From RHLJ01 sp965247355 (GTDB lineage Bacteria > Bacteroidota > Rhodothermia > Balneolales > Balneolaceae), in assembly GCA_965247355.1 (NCBI GenBank), contig OZ252011.1, positions 930,001 through 994,000 of the forward strand: a stretch of DNA of 64,000 nt, written 5' to 3'. The notes beneath the pieces are model-generated. The model saw only the letters and a program-made list of their open reading frames with translations. It had not been told where the DNA came from and made no database searches. Below are positions 41,798 through 51,258 of this stretch, piece by piece (positions within the stretch are counted from its first letter, which is position 1; each line of letters begins with the position of its first letter). The translations under genes and the position numbers were made by a program.

Positions 41798-43255
41798 CTA
41801 CCCAACACTACCTTCCAGTTTTACATCCAGAAGCTTGTTCGCCTCTACAGCAAATTCAAGGGGTAGCTCTTTTAACACATCTTTCACAAATCCATTAATA
41901 ATCATGGAAATCGCATCCTGCTCACTAATTCCACGCTGCATCAGATAGAAAATCTGTTCTTCTCCTACTCTGGATGTTGTAGCTTCATGCTCCACGCTAC
42001 TGGTTGGATTTTCGGATGAGATATATGGGAACGTATGAGCTCCGCATTCCTGACCGATTAACATAGAATCACAAACAGAATAATTTTTCGATCCATGAGC
42101 TTTCTTACCGATTTTCACTTCACCACGGTAACTATTGTTTGATTGTCCGGCTGAAATACCTTTAGAGATAATTGTACTCTTGGTATTCTTTCCGAGGTGA
42201 ATCATTTTTGTACCAGTATCAGCCTGCTGCTTTTTGGTCGTCACAGCAACTGAGTAGAATTCACCGATAGAATTATCACCCTGGAGAATCACACTTGGAT
42301 ACTTTAAAGTAACGGCGGAACCTGTTTCAAGCTGAGTCCAGGAAATCTTTGAATTTCTTCCTTTACAAATACCACGCTTGGTTACAAAATTAAAGATACC
42401 CCCTTTTCCATTTTCATCACCGGAATACCAGTTTTGAATAGTAGAATATTTGATATCTGCATCATCCAATGCTACTAACTCAACCACAGCAGCGTGAAGT
42501 TGATTCTCATCATACATAGGAGCGGTACAACCTTCGAGGTAGCTTACACTCGCACCTTCTTCAGCAACGATTAATGTTCTTTCAAACTGTCCTGAATCCA
42601 TATTGTTAATACGGAAATAGGTAGAGAGCTCCATTGGACATTTAACCCCTTTTGGGATGAAACAGAATGATCCATCAGAGAATACGGCTGAATTCAGTGC
42701 TGAATAAAAATTATCTCGTACAGGAACAACAGATGCCATGTACTTCTTCACTAACTCTGGATGCTCTTTAATTGCCTCTGACATTGAACAGAATATTACA
42801 CCTGCTTCAGCTAGCTTTTCTTTGAACGAAGTAAAGATCGAAACACTATCAAAAACGGCGTCAACAGCAACACCTGCAAGCATTTTTTGTTCTTCAAGCG
42901 GGATCCCAAGTTTTTCGTAAGTCTCACGAATATTCGGATCAACATCATCCATGCTATCTAACTGAGGCTTCTTTTTCGGAGCCGAGTAGTACAGCATATT
43001 TTCAAAATCAGGTTTCTTGTAGGTAGCATTGAACCAGGTAGGCTCTTCCATTTCTTTCCAGGCATGATATGCCTTCACACGGAAATCGGTCATCCACTCC
43101 GGTTCTTCTTTAACCCGCGAAAGCTCACGAACTATCTCTTCACTGATACCTTTTGGAAACTCTTCGTACTCAACATCGGTGGTGAATCCATACTTATATT
43201 CCTCACCAATCATCGATTCCAGAGCTTTTACTTCATCACTTAATTCTTCGCTCAT
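41798..43255 (-). CDS. sufB: Fe-S cluster scaffold subunit SufB
   Basis: A 485-residue SufB, the main scaffold on which the nascent cluster is built. Markers are the N-terminal EEYKYGFTTDVEYEEFPKGISEE, VPVRDNFYSALNSAVFSDGSF, FIPKGVKCPMELSTYFRIN, and the conserved C-terminal Cys/His region GQECGAHTFPYISSENPTSSVEHEA. It is first in the suf operon, with a -7 promoter box about 94 bp upstream. Length is normal. Confidence 0.97.
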   Translation of the reverse strand: MSEELSDEVKALESMIGEEYKYGFTTDVEYEEFPKGISEEIVRELSRVKEEPEWMTDFRVKAYHAWKEMEEPTWFNATYKKPDFENMLYYSAPKKKPQLDSMDDVDPNIRETYEKLGIPLEEQKMLAGVAVDAVFDSVSIFTSFKEKLAEAGVIFCSMSEAIKEHPELVKKYMASVVPVRDNFYSALNSAVFSDGSFCFIPKGVKCPMELSTYFRINNMDSGQFERTLIVAEEGASVSYLEGCTAPMYDENQLHAAVVELVALDDADIKYSTIQNWYSGDENGKGGIFNFVTKRGICKGRNSKISWTQLETGSAVTLKYPSVILQGDNSIGEFYSVAVTTKKQQADTGTKMIHLGKNTKSTIISKGISAGQSNNSYRGEVKIGKKAHGSKNYSVCDSMLIGQECGAHTFPYISSENPTSSVEHEATTSRVGEEQIFYLMQRGISEQDAISMIINGFVKDVLKELPLEFAVEANKLLDVKLEGSVG

Positions 43256-43348
43256 TAACGTCTGTTTATTTATGCTTTAAATTCATCATTGTAAACCGTC
43301 TTTAACATTGCTTCGTTCAACGATTTACAGGCTTATTTAGATTCCGTC

Positions 43349-43356
43349 CAAAGATA
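43349..43356 (-). promoter_or_regulatory. Bacteroidota-type -7 element upstream of sufB
   Basis: TATCTTTG on the - strand matches TAnnTTTG exactly and lies 94 bp before the sufB start. No clear TTG -33 element is seen at the expected distance. The long leader between it and sufB could hold regulation; I see no riboswitch there. Confidence 0.5.
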
Positions 43357-43441
43357 CAAAATCTAGCTCTCAGAATTAAATGAAGAGTAATTGAGAATGT
43401 CTATTGAGTAGATTTATTTAGCAAGCTTCAAAAGTCTCAAT

Positions 43442-44173
43442 TTAAAAAAGAAAATAAGAGATGGTCCCAAGTATAATTGTAAATAAAAAAAGTGTGACGA
43501 AAAAAACTATAACCACAAGAAAGCTAATTATGAATGACCCGAATTTGTCATTCTCATTCATGTAAGTTCGGAAGTATAGAATTAGAACAAACGCATAGAG
43601 CACGTAATTAAAAATCAGTGGCACTTTGATTAATGGAGTTAAAAAGGCTACTAACAGGGTTGAATGCGCAATTAGAAAAGAGGATATGGTTACATGCTCA
43701 GCAAAATTGTTTTTACTATAAATCAATGCAGAAGGAGCAGCCAAAAAGAAAATTGATACGATCCAGAAAAACTTGAAATAGTCTTTTATTATAGTTCCAG
43801 CTTCGTATCCAATCTTAAAGACAAGTGTATCTCTGAGAGTTTCAGTTGTCTCCGGAGAGTTTTCGATTGGGAAAAAATTGACTGAAATAAGATACAGTGA
43901 AATAGAAATGATTAAATAAGAAATTGGATTGAATACCCCCTTCCTTCGACCCGATATATAATCTTGTATAAAAGATTTTGGAGTAAATGTTAATCCTCTC
44001 AAGTTGTAGAGGTATCCTTTATCCATATTAATGAAAGTGGAAAAAGCTTCTCCAAGTACCGTTTTAAAGGAAATTCCCCTAAGAGTAGCTACTTCCCCAC
44101 AATTAGGACAGTAATTTTCTGTGTGGTTATACCCACAAGCTATACAGCTTTCTTGTTTCTGTACTTCCTTCAA
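43442..44173 (-). CDS. DUF3667 membrane protein with N-terminal zinc ribbon
   Basis: A 243-residue protein. The N-terminal zinc ribbon (CIACGYNHTENYCPNCG) is followed by the DUF3667 block ISFKTVLGEAFSTFINMDKG and LTFTPKSFIQDYISGRRKGVFNPISYLI, then about five membrane helices. The family is common in Bacteroidota and has no known function. Its ATG overlaps the stop of manA by 4 bp, so it is translated after it. Confidence 0.87.
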   Translation of the reverse strand: MKEVQKQESCIACGYNHTENYCPNCGEVATLRGISFKTVLGEAFSTFINMDKGYLYNLRGLTFTPKSFIQDYISGRRKGVFNPISYLIISISLYLISVNFFPIENSPETTETLRDTLVFKIGYEAGTIIKDYFKFFWIVSIFFLAAPSALIYSKNNFAEHVTISSFLIAHSTLLVAFLTPLIKVPLIFNYVLYAFVLILYFRTYMNENDKFGSFIISFLVVIVFFVTLFLFTIILGTISYFLF

Positions 44174-45153
44174 GGAATCCTCACTTCAAGAATTTTACTC
44201 TTTGAGATGGTCTTAATACTAACAACTGAAATCGTATTCGGTACTAAAATTGAATCTCCAAGTTTGTATTGAATAGAGCCTCCATCAAATTCTAAGGTAC
44301 CCTCTCCTTCCAGAATCATTAAAATGATACAGGAATCAAAATCTGAATAATTTCTTGTACTAGATTCTTCTATCAATAAACGATTGGTTACGAAATACTG
44401 ACTTCGCCCAATCTCAGCTTCTTTTGCAGAATGATCATAGTTGGTTTTGTACTCATCGTAATGATTGTAGTCAATGGCATCAACTGCTTCTTCCACATGC
44501 AACTCCCGGCCAACTCCATTTGCATCCACCCGATCGAAATCATAAATGCGATAGGTGATGTCTGAGGTTTGCTGGATTTCTGCGATTAGTAATCCTTTAC
44601 CAATAGTGTGGACACGTCCTGCCGGAAGAAAGAATACATCATCATTAAAAACATCTTCTCGGTTAAGAATATCTGTGAGTCTCCCCGATTCAAAAATTTC
44701 AAAATACTCCTCTTTACTGGTTTGTTTATTGAAACCTGAAATTAAGGTCGCTCCTTCTTCTGCATCTACCACATACCACATTTCAGTTTTACCGAAAGAG
44801 TTGTGACGTTTCATTCCAAGCTCATCGTCAGGATGCACCTGGATAGAAAGATCATCATTGGCATCTATGAATTTGATGAGTAATGGGAATTTATTTCCGA
44901 ATTTTTGATAGACTTCTTCCCCAACCAACTCCCCTTTAAATTCATCAATAAGTTCAACCAGGTTCTTTCCAGCAAGCGGACCTTCAGCTACCTCTGAGAT
45001 ATCTCCTTCTACTCCTGAGATCTCCCAGCTTTCGCCGCAGATTTTGGAATCACCCGTAGGTTTATCGAGTACGGTTCCGAGTTTCTCGCCGCCCCAGATT
45101 TTGTCTTTAAGTATGGGTGTAAATTTTAGAGGGTATAAATTTTTGTTACTCAT
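44170..45153 (-). CDS. manA: Mannose-6-phosphate isomerase (class I)
   Basis: A 327-residue cupin-fold zinc enzyme that interconverts mannose 6-phosphate and fructose 6-phosphate. Metal-site segments are IQVHPDDELGMKRH and FFLPAGRVHTIGKG; GKTEMWYVVDAEEGA also matches the family. The ATG at 45153 (MSNKNLYPLKFTP) is the expected start; a frame 48 bp longer is open but runs towards the repeat at 45169-45244. It supplies mannose or GDP-sugar metabolism, or allows mannose use. Confidence 0.92.
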   Translation of the reverse strand: MSNKNLYPLKFTPILKDKIWGGEKLGTVLDKPTGDSKICGESWEISGVEGDISEVAEGPLAGKNLVELIDEFKGELVGEEVYQKFGNKFPLLIKFIDANDDLSIQVHPDDELGMKRHNSFGKTEMWYVVDAEEGATLISGFNKQTSKEEYFEIFESGRLTDILNREDVFNDDVFFLPAGRVHTIGKGLLIAEIQQTSDITYRIYDFDRVDANGVGRELHVEEAVDAIDYNHYDEYKTNYDHSAKEAEIGRSQYFVTNRLLIEESSTRNYSDFDSCIILMILEGEGTLEFDGGSIQYKLGDSILVPNTISVVSIKTISKSKILEVRIP

Positions 45154-45168
45154 GCTTTCTTTTTTAGA

Positions 45169-45244
45169 GTCATTCAGAGCGAAAGCGAAGAATCTGCACA
45201 ATTATAAAGCTGTGAAGATCCTTCGGAAGTATCCTCAGGATGAC
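45169..45244. repeat. Dispersed inverted-repeat element, family 1 copy c
   Basis: A 76-bp copy in the opposite orientation to the others: left end GTCATTCAGAGCGAAAGCGA, right end CCTTCGGAAGTATCCTCAGG then ATGAC. It lies between manA and pta and nearly fills that gap. Confidence 0.8.
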
Positions 45245-45259
45245 GAAAAATTGTTTAAC

Positions 45260-46216
45260 CTATTTTTTACTCAATAAAGCCGCTACACAGCTTGTATTTA
45301 CTATATCTTCCCAGCTACAACCACGGGATAAATCCATCATAGGTTTTGCCAGTCCCTGAATAACCGGACCTGTAGCTGTTGCTCCTGCAAGTCGTTCTGT
45401 GATTTTGTATCCAATATTACCAGCATCCAGATTTGGAAAGATAAACACATTTGCATTTCCAGCCACTTCAGATTCCGGAGCTTTTCTTTTTCCAATGGAA
45501 TCTATCAAAGCCGCATCAAATTGAAGTGTACCATCAATTTTTAGCAATGGGTTTTGTTCTTTCGCTAATTCAAGAGCTTCTTCAACTAAATCAACTCGTT
45601 CATGTCGTGCACTTCCTTTTGTAGAAAAGGAAAGCATAGCAACTTTAGGTTCCTGTCCGGTTAGTGCTTTATATGATTCGGCAGAATCAACTGCAATTGT
45701 CGCTAACTGCTCGGCTGTTGGATATGGAACTACGGCACAGTCGCCATAAGAAAACACCCTTCCATCTTCAAAGCTCATTAAGAATATACTTGAGACTACA
45801 TTAGATCCCGGTTTAAGCCCGATTGACTGAATAGCTGCTCTTAGAACATCTCCTGTAGTAGAAATGGACCCGGCGACACATCCATCTGCGTCACCTTCAG
45901 CTACCATAGAAGCGGCGAAGAATAATGGATCTTGAACGATTTCTTTAGCCTGTGCTTCGGTTATTCCTTTATGTTTTCTTTTTTCAAAAAATGATGTCGC
46001 GTAGGTTTCAAGCTTCGCACTGGTTGCTGGATTTATAATCCGTATATCATCATTAATTTCCGGAGTAATGTCATTCTGTATAAGTAGAATTTCACAGATT
46101 TTTTCTTTGGTAAGAAATTCAGCCGCCCTTAATACTCGTTCATCTGAAGACCTTGGTAATACAATAGTTTTCTTAAGTGATGAAGCCTTTTCACGTATCT
46201 CTTTAATTATTTTCAT
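45260..46216 (-). CDS. pta: Phosphate acetyltransferase
   Basis: A 318-residue short-form Pta that converts acetyl-CoA and phosphate into acetyl phosphate. Markers are VLPRSSDERVLRAAEFL, DPLFFAASMVAEGDADGCVAGS, VVPYPTAEQLATIAVDSA, MLSFSTKGSA and the C-terminal NAFIFPNLD-like block (NVFIFPNLDAGNIGYKI). It lacks the N-terminal regulatory domains of the E. coli enzyme. It is last in the operon that starts with the Nudix gene; ackA lies three genes upstream. Confidence 0.93.
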   Translation of the reverse strand: MKIIKEIREKASSLKKTIVLPRSSDERVLRAAEFLTKEKICEILLIQNDITPEINDDIRIINPATSAKLETYATSFFEKRKHKGITEAQAKEIVQDPLFFAASMVAEGDADGCVAGSISTTGDVLRAAIQSIGLKPGSNVVSSIFLMSFEDGRVFSYGDCAVVPYPTAEQLATIAVDSAESYKALTGQEPKVAMLSFSTKGSARHERVDLVEEALELAKEQNPLLKIDGTLQFDAALIDSIGKRKAPESEVAGNANVFIFPNLDAGNIGYKITERLAGATATGPVIQGLAKPMMDLSRGCSWEDIVNTSCVAALLSKK

Positions 46217-46220
46217 GTAT

Positions 46221-47072
46221 TTATATCAGTATCAAAATCGAAATTAATGCGAGTAGTAATCCCGCTTTTTGTTTTGTTGAAAGCTCATCTTTCCAAACAA
46301 CGAATCCTATCAAAGCCCCAAATAAAACATTTGCAACATTTGCAATGGAAAACACAATAGATCCTTGCATTTCCTTCAGTGCTAAAATTAAGAAAAATGA
46401 AGAGTAAAGGTTAGCCACTCCGATAATTATCCCACATAATATTTCTTTTCCTGAGAAATTTAATTCCTTTTTATATGCGAGTACTATCATGCCCAATACA
46501 AATGAAGAAAAGAAAATCATAGATAGAAAACTGTATTCAGAAAGTACCCCGGAAAACTCGCTTTCATACACTTTAAGAGACGTATCTGCTATACCTGTCA
46601 TCAAAAAAAGCAGTATCGGAAAAATGAAATCTGAAGAAACCCTGGACTGACTTTCTTTAATTCTAGGAATCAGTAAGTATAAAGCCAGGAAAACAAATCC
46701 AATGCCAAAGTATTTTACTACATGGAATGATTCTCCATAGATAAATAAGCTGATGGCGATCGGAATCACCAGCGACATTCTCATCGCAGCAATACTAATA
46801 CCCATTCCTATTTTATTGATGGATGCACTATAAATGAACAGGTTAGCAATGAAAATTACACCTAATACTAACGCTAGTAATAGTATTGTGAAAGGAATTT
46901 GGTGTTCAGCAAAAGAATAGGAATCAGAAATAAAAAAGCTTATTCCTGCGGCAGTTATATAATTGATACAAAGTACATTTAATACTCTGCTTTTCGATTG
47001 TTCTGCTACTTTAAGAAAATGCGCGATAGAAAGTGAACAAGCTACACTCAGAGCAACATAAAACAAACCCAT
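46221..47072 (-). CDS. EamA/DMT-type permease
   Basis: A 283-residue protein with about ten membrane helices in two similar halves, the layout of the drug/metabolite transporter superfamily. Segments such as MSLVIPIAISLFIYGESFHVVKYFGIGFVFLALYLL and NVANVLFGALIGFVVWKDELSTKQKAGLLLALISI are typical of EamA domains. Substrate unknown. It starts on the last base of the caspase-like gene (1-bp overlap) and lies 4 bp before pta, so it is firmly within that operon. Confidence 0.85.
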   Translation of the reverse strand: MGLFYVALSVACSLSIAHFLKVAEQSKSRVLNVLCINYITAAGISFFISDSYSFAEHQIPFTILLLALVLGVIFIANLFIYSASINKIGMGISIAAMRMSLVIPIAISLFIYGESFHVVKYFGIGFVFLALYLLIPRIKESQSRVSSDFIFPILLFLMTGIADTSLKVYESEFSGVLSEYSFLSMIFFSSFVLGMIVLAYKKELNFSGKEILCGIIIGVANLYSSFFLILALKEMQGSIVFSIANVANVLFGALIGFVVWKDELSTKQKAGLLLALISILILI

Positions 47073-48799
47073 TAGTCAACTAGACTTATACTCGTATCCC
47101 CGAAATAAATTACGTTCTGGGGACGATTATGAAGTCTTCTTGAGGTGTAGTCCACATTCCGTTGCAGATGGTTTATAATTCCGGATACCGTTCCTTCCCT
47201 CTTCTTCATTGCATCCGCTATGAAATAGGTGAAAATACTATGCCTTTTCTGATCACCATTTGCTACTGAAAAATCCCGGGAACGTTGATTCTCAGTTGCT
47301 GCGAAAATAACTATCGAATTATTATTGTTCTCTAAAACCCCCTCTGAAAGAGATTCATTAAGGGCAGTACTTTCATTCTCTGAATTGATGTAATCCAGAT
47401 CATTAATAACAATAATTTCTTTTACCGGCAGATCAGACAGTCCTCGCAGTAATGAATTCAGTTTTATGTTAGGATATTGATTGGGTTCGGTAGAAATAAT
47501 CTCTATTTCCTCATTTTCATTACCTATCGCATAACCCGAAACATATACTATCAACCGTTTTTGTGGCCTACGTAATTTATTTACAAATCTGTTGTATGCA
47601 AGATTCAATCTTTGTTGTGAATCGATATTATTTGCTTTATCAATATTTTCTGAAGGAATACCTAAAGCATTTTGAAAGTATTCTTCCATCAATCTTAAAT
47701 CTCTTTCTGCATATGTTCTTTCAGAAAATTCTCCCTGATACTGCCCATTCGAAAGCATAAATACGAAAGTGCTGTCATTGTTAGTTCGAAGAGTCGGGAT
47801 GTTACTTTCAACATCTACATTCCCGAATGGAATGTTAGGTATCGCAATTATCGAAAGCTGTGAAGCGAATTCGGATGGTCTCCAGATAGGATATGCATCA
47901 GTTTTGGAGATCCAGGTTTCAGAAATTCCATAAAGAACCTTATACCACAAACTGTCTTCCTCAACCAACTTCATTTGACTACCAAAGGCGAGATCAGTAA
48001 GCACATTTCTTGAATCCAGTTCGGGCTCATCTCTTAACGCAGTAACCTGAGTAGAAACAACTGCAAAACTCTCGAATATATTTTTAAGCGGGATTACTTC
48101 TGTATAGGTTTCATTATTAAAATAAACTTCCAATTCAATTGCATCGCTACTATCATACTCAAATATCTCTGGATTAAGGTCTTCAATCAAATTGATGGAA
48201 TAAGTAGAATTATTAGGCTCTATTTCTTTTTCACCTACTATAATCTCATTCCTGTGGAAAATTGAATATGTTGCTTTTAAACCAGGTCCGGGTATTGCCG
48301 TTACAATTTCAGTTTCTTCAATACTACCTGTTTTACGAAGCAACCTGCTTTCACCAGTTGGTGTGGCTTCTCCATTCGGTTTCATATTCAGAAAAGAGCT
48401 TAACGTTATAAAACCAGCCGTTCCAAAAAGAACATTTCTTTGTATGACATTATCTGAATTATTTTTTTGCACAGAAATAGCAGCTGTAGTAGCTATTCCT
48501 GCGCCTGCCAGGCCTAATAAAACTGATTTCCAAGTTGGTTTATATTGCTGAATATATCGGTCAGTTTTCACCCTTTGAGCATACTCAAAGGTATTTTCAG
48601 CTTTTAGTTGAAAGGTAATTATTGGAGAATTGGGATTCGTTGTTCCTACTCGTTCAAGAAATTTAGTTGAGCTTAATAACTCAAAATCATTACGATCAGT
48701 CTCATACTGATTTTCAACCACCCACTTTGAGCTGGAACAAGCAGTACCCAAGAACAAGAGACTTAATATCGCTGATTTAATAATGGGTGAGTTCATCAT
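47072..48799 (-). CDS. Lipoprotein with SH3-like and catalytically degenerate caspase-like domain
   Basis: A 575-residue lipoprotein (lipobox LLFLGTAC). A glycine-rich hydrophobic segment (VLLGLAGAGIATTAAI) follows, then an SH3-like region (TALRDEPELDSRNVLTDLAFGSQMKL ... WYKVLYGISETWIS) and a C-terminal domain that follows the peptidase C14 strand order. At the strand where C14 enzymes have the catalytic His (SGHG) it reads SGYAIGN (about 421-427), and where they have the Cys (DAC) it reads INDLDY (about 465-470), so it appears inactive. ATGA overlap with ackA favours the start at 48799; the upstream ATG at 48805 is also possible. Confidence 0.7.
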   Translation of the reverse strand: MMNSPIIKSAILSLLFLGTACSSSKWVVENQYETDRNDFELLSSTKFLERVGTTNPNSPIITFQLKAENTFEYAQRVKTDRYIQQYKPTWKSVLLGLAGAGIATTAAISVQKNNSDNVIQRNVLFGTAGFITLSSFLNMKPNGEATPTGESRLLRKTGSIEETEIVTAIPGPGLKATYSIFHRNEIIVGEKEIEPNNSTYSINLIEDLNPEIFEYDSSDAIELEVYFNNETYTEVIPLKNIFESFAVVSTQVTALRDEPELDSRNVLTDLAFGSQMKLVEEDSLWYKVLYGISETWISKTDAYPIWRPSEFASQLSIIAIPNIPFGNVDVESNIPTLRTNNDSTFVFMLSNGQYQGEFSERTYAERDLRLMEEYFQNALGIPSENIDKANNIDSQQRLNLAYNRFVNKLRRPQKRLIVYVSGYAIGNENEEIEIISTEPNQYPNIKLNSLLRGLSDLPVKEIIVINDLDYINSENESTALNESLSEGVLENNNNSIVIFAATENQRSRDFSVANGDQKRHSIFTYFIADAMKKREGTVSGIINHLQRNVDYTSRRLHNRPQNVIYFGDTSISLVD

Positions 48800-50013
48800 G
48801 CCCATGGAGTTTGTTTGGAGGCGATGGCAATTTTTGCAGCATCAATAGCAATTACTAATTCTTCATTCGTTGGGATAACGTAGATCTCTGTATCTGAGTC
48901 TTTTGAATTAATTTTCTTGTCTTCCGGAATATTCTCATTTCTTCCTGAATCAACTTTCACCCCTAAACCTTCCATTTCAGAAAGTATTTGCTCTCTGATT
49001 TTTGGTGCATTTTCACCAATTCCACCAGTAAAAATAATTGCATCCGCACCATTCAGAGCTGCTATGTATGATCCTATATATTTTTTAGCCCGATAGCAAA
49101 ATACATCAATTGCTTCTTTACAACGGCGGTCTCCATCTTCTGCTTCCTGTAATAAGTCACGCATATCTGCAGCATATCCACTCAAACCAAGCAGTCCACT
49201 ATGTTTATTTAACAGAGCGTGAACATTAGCGAGAGATAATTCTTCTTTTTCTATTAGATAGAATAAGATAGAAGGATCAATATCACCGCTTCTTGTTCCC
49301 ATAACAAGACCTTCCAGCGGAGTAAATCCCATACTTGTATCATAAGAATCACCATCTTTAATGGCCGTAATAGAACCGCCATTCCCCAGATGGCAGGTGA
49401 TAATCTTAGAGCCCTCCTTAGGTTTGCCGGAAAGCTTATAATATTGTCTGCTTACGTAATAGTGTGAAGTCCCATGAAAACCATATTTCCTGATTTTATA
49501 TCTTCTGTATAACCGGTTTGGGATTCCATATAAATAAGCATGTTGAGGAATAGAATGATGGAAAGCAGTATCAAAAACAGCAACATGAGGCACATTAGGT
49601 AAATGCTTCTTTGCCGCTCTGATTCCCTGTAAATTTGGTGGATTGTGCAGGGGGGCAATATCGAAGGCATGTTCAATAGCTTCTTCTACATCTTCATCTA
49701 TCAGGACTGAGTCTTTAAAAGTCTCGCCTCCATGCACTACCCTATGACCAACTGCTTCTATTTCGTCAAGAGAGTGCAGGAAATTGTTGTCGGCCTCAAT
49801 CAATAACTCCATAATCACTTTTAAAGCAACCGCATGGTTATCAATAGCCATTGACTTCTTAACTGACTTCTCCCCTTTAAATTCCTGCTTAATAATGGAG
49901 GTAACTGCTCCAATTCGTTCTACTAAACCTTTACAAAGCGTTTCTTTCTTCTCCGAATCAATGAGTTGATACTTAATAGATGAACTACCACAATTTATTA
50001 CGAGAATCTTCAT
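48796..50013 (-). CDS. ackA: Acetate kinase
   Basis: A 405-residue acetate kinase that makes ATP and acetate from acetyl phosphate (reversible). Signatures are VINCGSSSIKYQLID at the N-terminus, GHRVVHGGETF, FDTAFHHSIPQHAYLYGIP, GTSHYYVSRQYY, CHLGNGGSITAIKDG and FTGGIGENAPKIRE. It partners pta, but in this genome two unrelated genes lie between them. The start is 3 bp after the stop of the beta-barrel gene. Confidence 0.97.
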   Translation of the reverse strand: MKILVINCGSSSIKYQLIDSEKKETLCKGLVERIGAVTSIIKQEFKGEKSVKKSMAIDNHAVALKVIMELLIEADNNFLHSLDEIEAVGHRVVHGGETFKDSVLIDEDVEEAIEHAFDIAPLHNPPNLQGIRAAKKHLPNVPHVAVFDTAFHHSIPQHAYLYGIPNRLYRRYKIRKYGFHGTSHYYVSRQYYKLSGKPKEGSKIITCHLGNGGSITAIKDGDSYDTSMGFTPLEGLVMGTRSGDIDPSILFYLIEKEELSLANVHALLNKHSGLLGLSGYAADMRDLLQEAEDGDRRCKEAIDVFCYRAKKYIGSYIAALNGADAIIFTGGIGENAPKIREQILSEMEGLGVKVDSGRNENIPEDKKINSKDSDTEIYVIPTNEELVIAIDAAKIAIASKQTPWA

Positions 50014-50016
50014 GTC

Positions 50017-51258
50017 TTAAAAAGAGATTATGGCCCCAAGCCCAATTAATTGCCGAAATGCAAAATTTGAATCAGAGCCAGATGGATCAGATAACCAGAA
50101 CGGGATATCATATCGAATAAAAATACCACGATCTTTGCCTAAATAATCAGGAATATTGAAAGAAAGTTGAAAACCGGTACCAGCATCAGCAAACATGGTG
50201 GTAAAATGACTGGTGATAATTGTACCACCCTCCTGTTCTTTTATTGGAAAGCCAACATCAGCAAAGAAATAACTTCTTAATTCAGCTAAATCACCAATAA
50301 TTGAAATTCCTTTTATTAAAGTGTTGATTGGATTAGGATATTCAATCTCTGTATTGAGAGAGCCTATAGATTCATAAAATGGATTTCCGCCTGCTTCCAG
50401 TTCTCTGATATCTCTTTTTAAATACCCTCTTAGATTTGGTCCTCCACTCACTTGAAATATTCCCTTTCCAAACCACGGTTCTGGAATACTACCTTTGGAA
50501 CGGGAAATTCCGCGATTTATCCAATATTGTGGACTTTCCATACTACTAAGGAATCCATATTCAGAATATAAATCTGAGTTATTGTATCCAAAGAACCCTC
50601 TTACCCGAAGTCTGAAATTTTCACTTAAATTAACTCTCTGAATCAATTGAATTGAACCCGTTGTAAAATCTCCTGAATTACCTAACAAACTTTGTTCAAC
50701 CTTCAATATCCCAAAAAATCGCCCAATCGCCGGGTTTTTAGTAATCGAATAACTGGCACCTAGTAAGGTTTTCCAATCCTTATTCCAGAAGTGAGCATAT
50801 TGGCGATAATCAGGCTCAATGAGTTTTTCCTGTGATACATAGATAGATAACTCTTTATTTTCGTATTCATCAAAGCCCGACTGCCAGCGTTTGTTGAATT
50901 GAAGTCGATGTGCAGAATATCCATCTCGAATACTACTTATAACCTGAATACTACCTTCATTTGCATAATCTGAAATAGCCTTAATAGGCTCAATAAATGA
51001 TACGTAATATGAAACTGGTAGCTCAGGAAGCCAGGTTCCAACCCAGACACCTGCGTCTAATCGGTGTGGTCCATCTTTAAATGTACCTTCCACTTCTCCT
51101 AAGGTTCGTACTCCTATTCGGATACCGTCAACATCATTGTACCAGAGATCGGGAGCAAAAGTAAATCTGTAAGGGTCGTCTTGTGCATTGAGATTAAGAG
51201 AGAGCATCCCTAAAAAGAAAAGAAAAAAACATGTTTTTAAGGGATGAAAATGCGCCAC
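50017..51258 (-). CDS. Putative outer-membrane beta-barrel protein
   Basis: A 413-residue protein with a signal peptide (residues 1-25, ending NLNAQ). The mature part consists of alternating strands (for example SENFRLRVRGFFGYNN, DRGIFIRYDIPFWL) and ends LIGLGAIISF with a C-terminal Phe, a hallmark of proteins recognised by the BAM complex. The GISRSKGSIPEPWFGKG region and GGPNLRGYLKRDIRELEAGGNP resemble the C-terminal half of BamA/surface-antigen-like barrels. The gene starts inside the Nudix gene (22-bp overlap), and ackA follows 3 bp later. Function unknown. Confidence 0.75.
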   Translation of the reverse strand: MAHFHPLKTCFFLFFLGMLSLNLNAQDDPYRFTFAPDLWYNDVDGIRIGVRTLGEVEGTFKDGPHRLDAGVWVGTWLPELPVSYYVSFIEPIKAISDYANEGSIQVISSIRDGYSAHRLQFNKRWQSGFDEYENKELSIYVSQEKLIEPDYRQYAHFWNKDWKTLLGASYSITKNPAIGRFFGILKVEQSLLGNSGDFTTGSIQLIQRVNLSENFRLRVRGFFGYNNSDLYSEYGFLSSMESPQYWINRGISRSKGSIPEPWFGKGIFQVSGGPNLRGYLKRDIRELEAGGNPFYESIGSLNTEIEYPNPINTLIKGISIIGDLAELRSYFFADVGFPIKEQEGGTIITSHFTTMFADAGTGFQLSFNIPDYLGKDRGIFIRYDIPFWLSDPSGSDSNFAFRQLIGLGAIISF

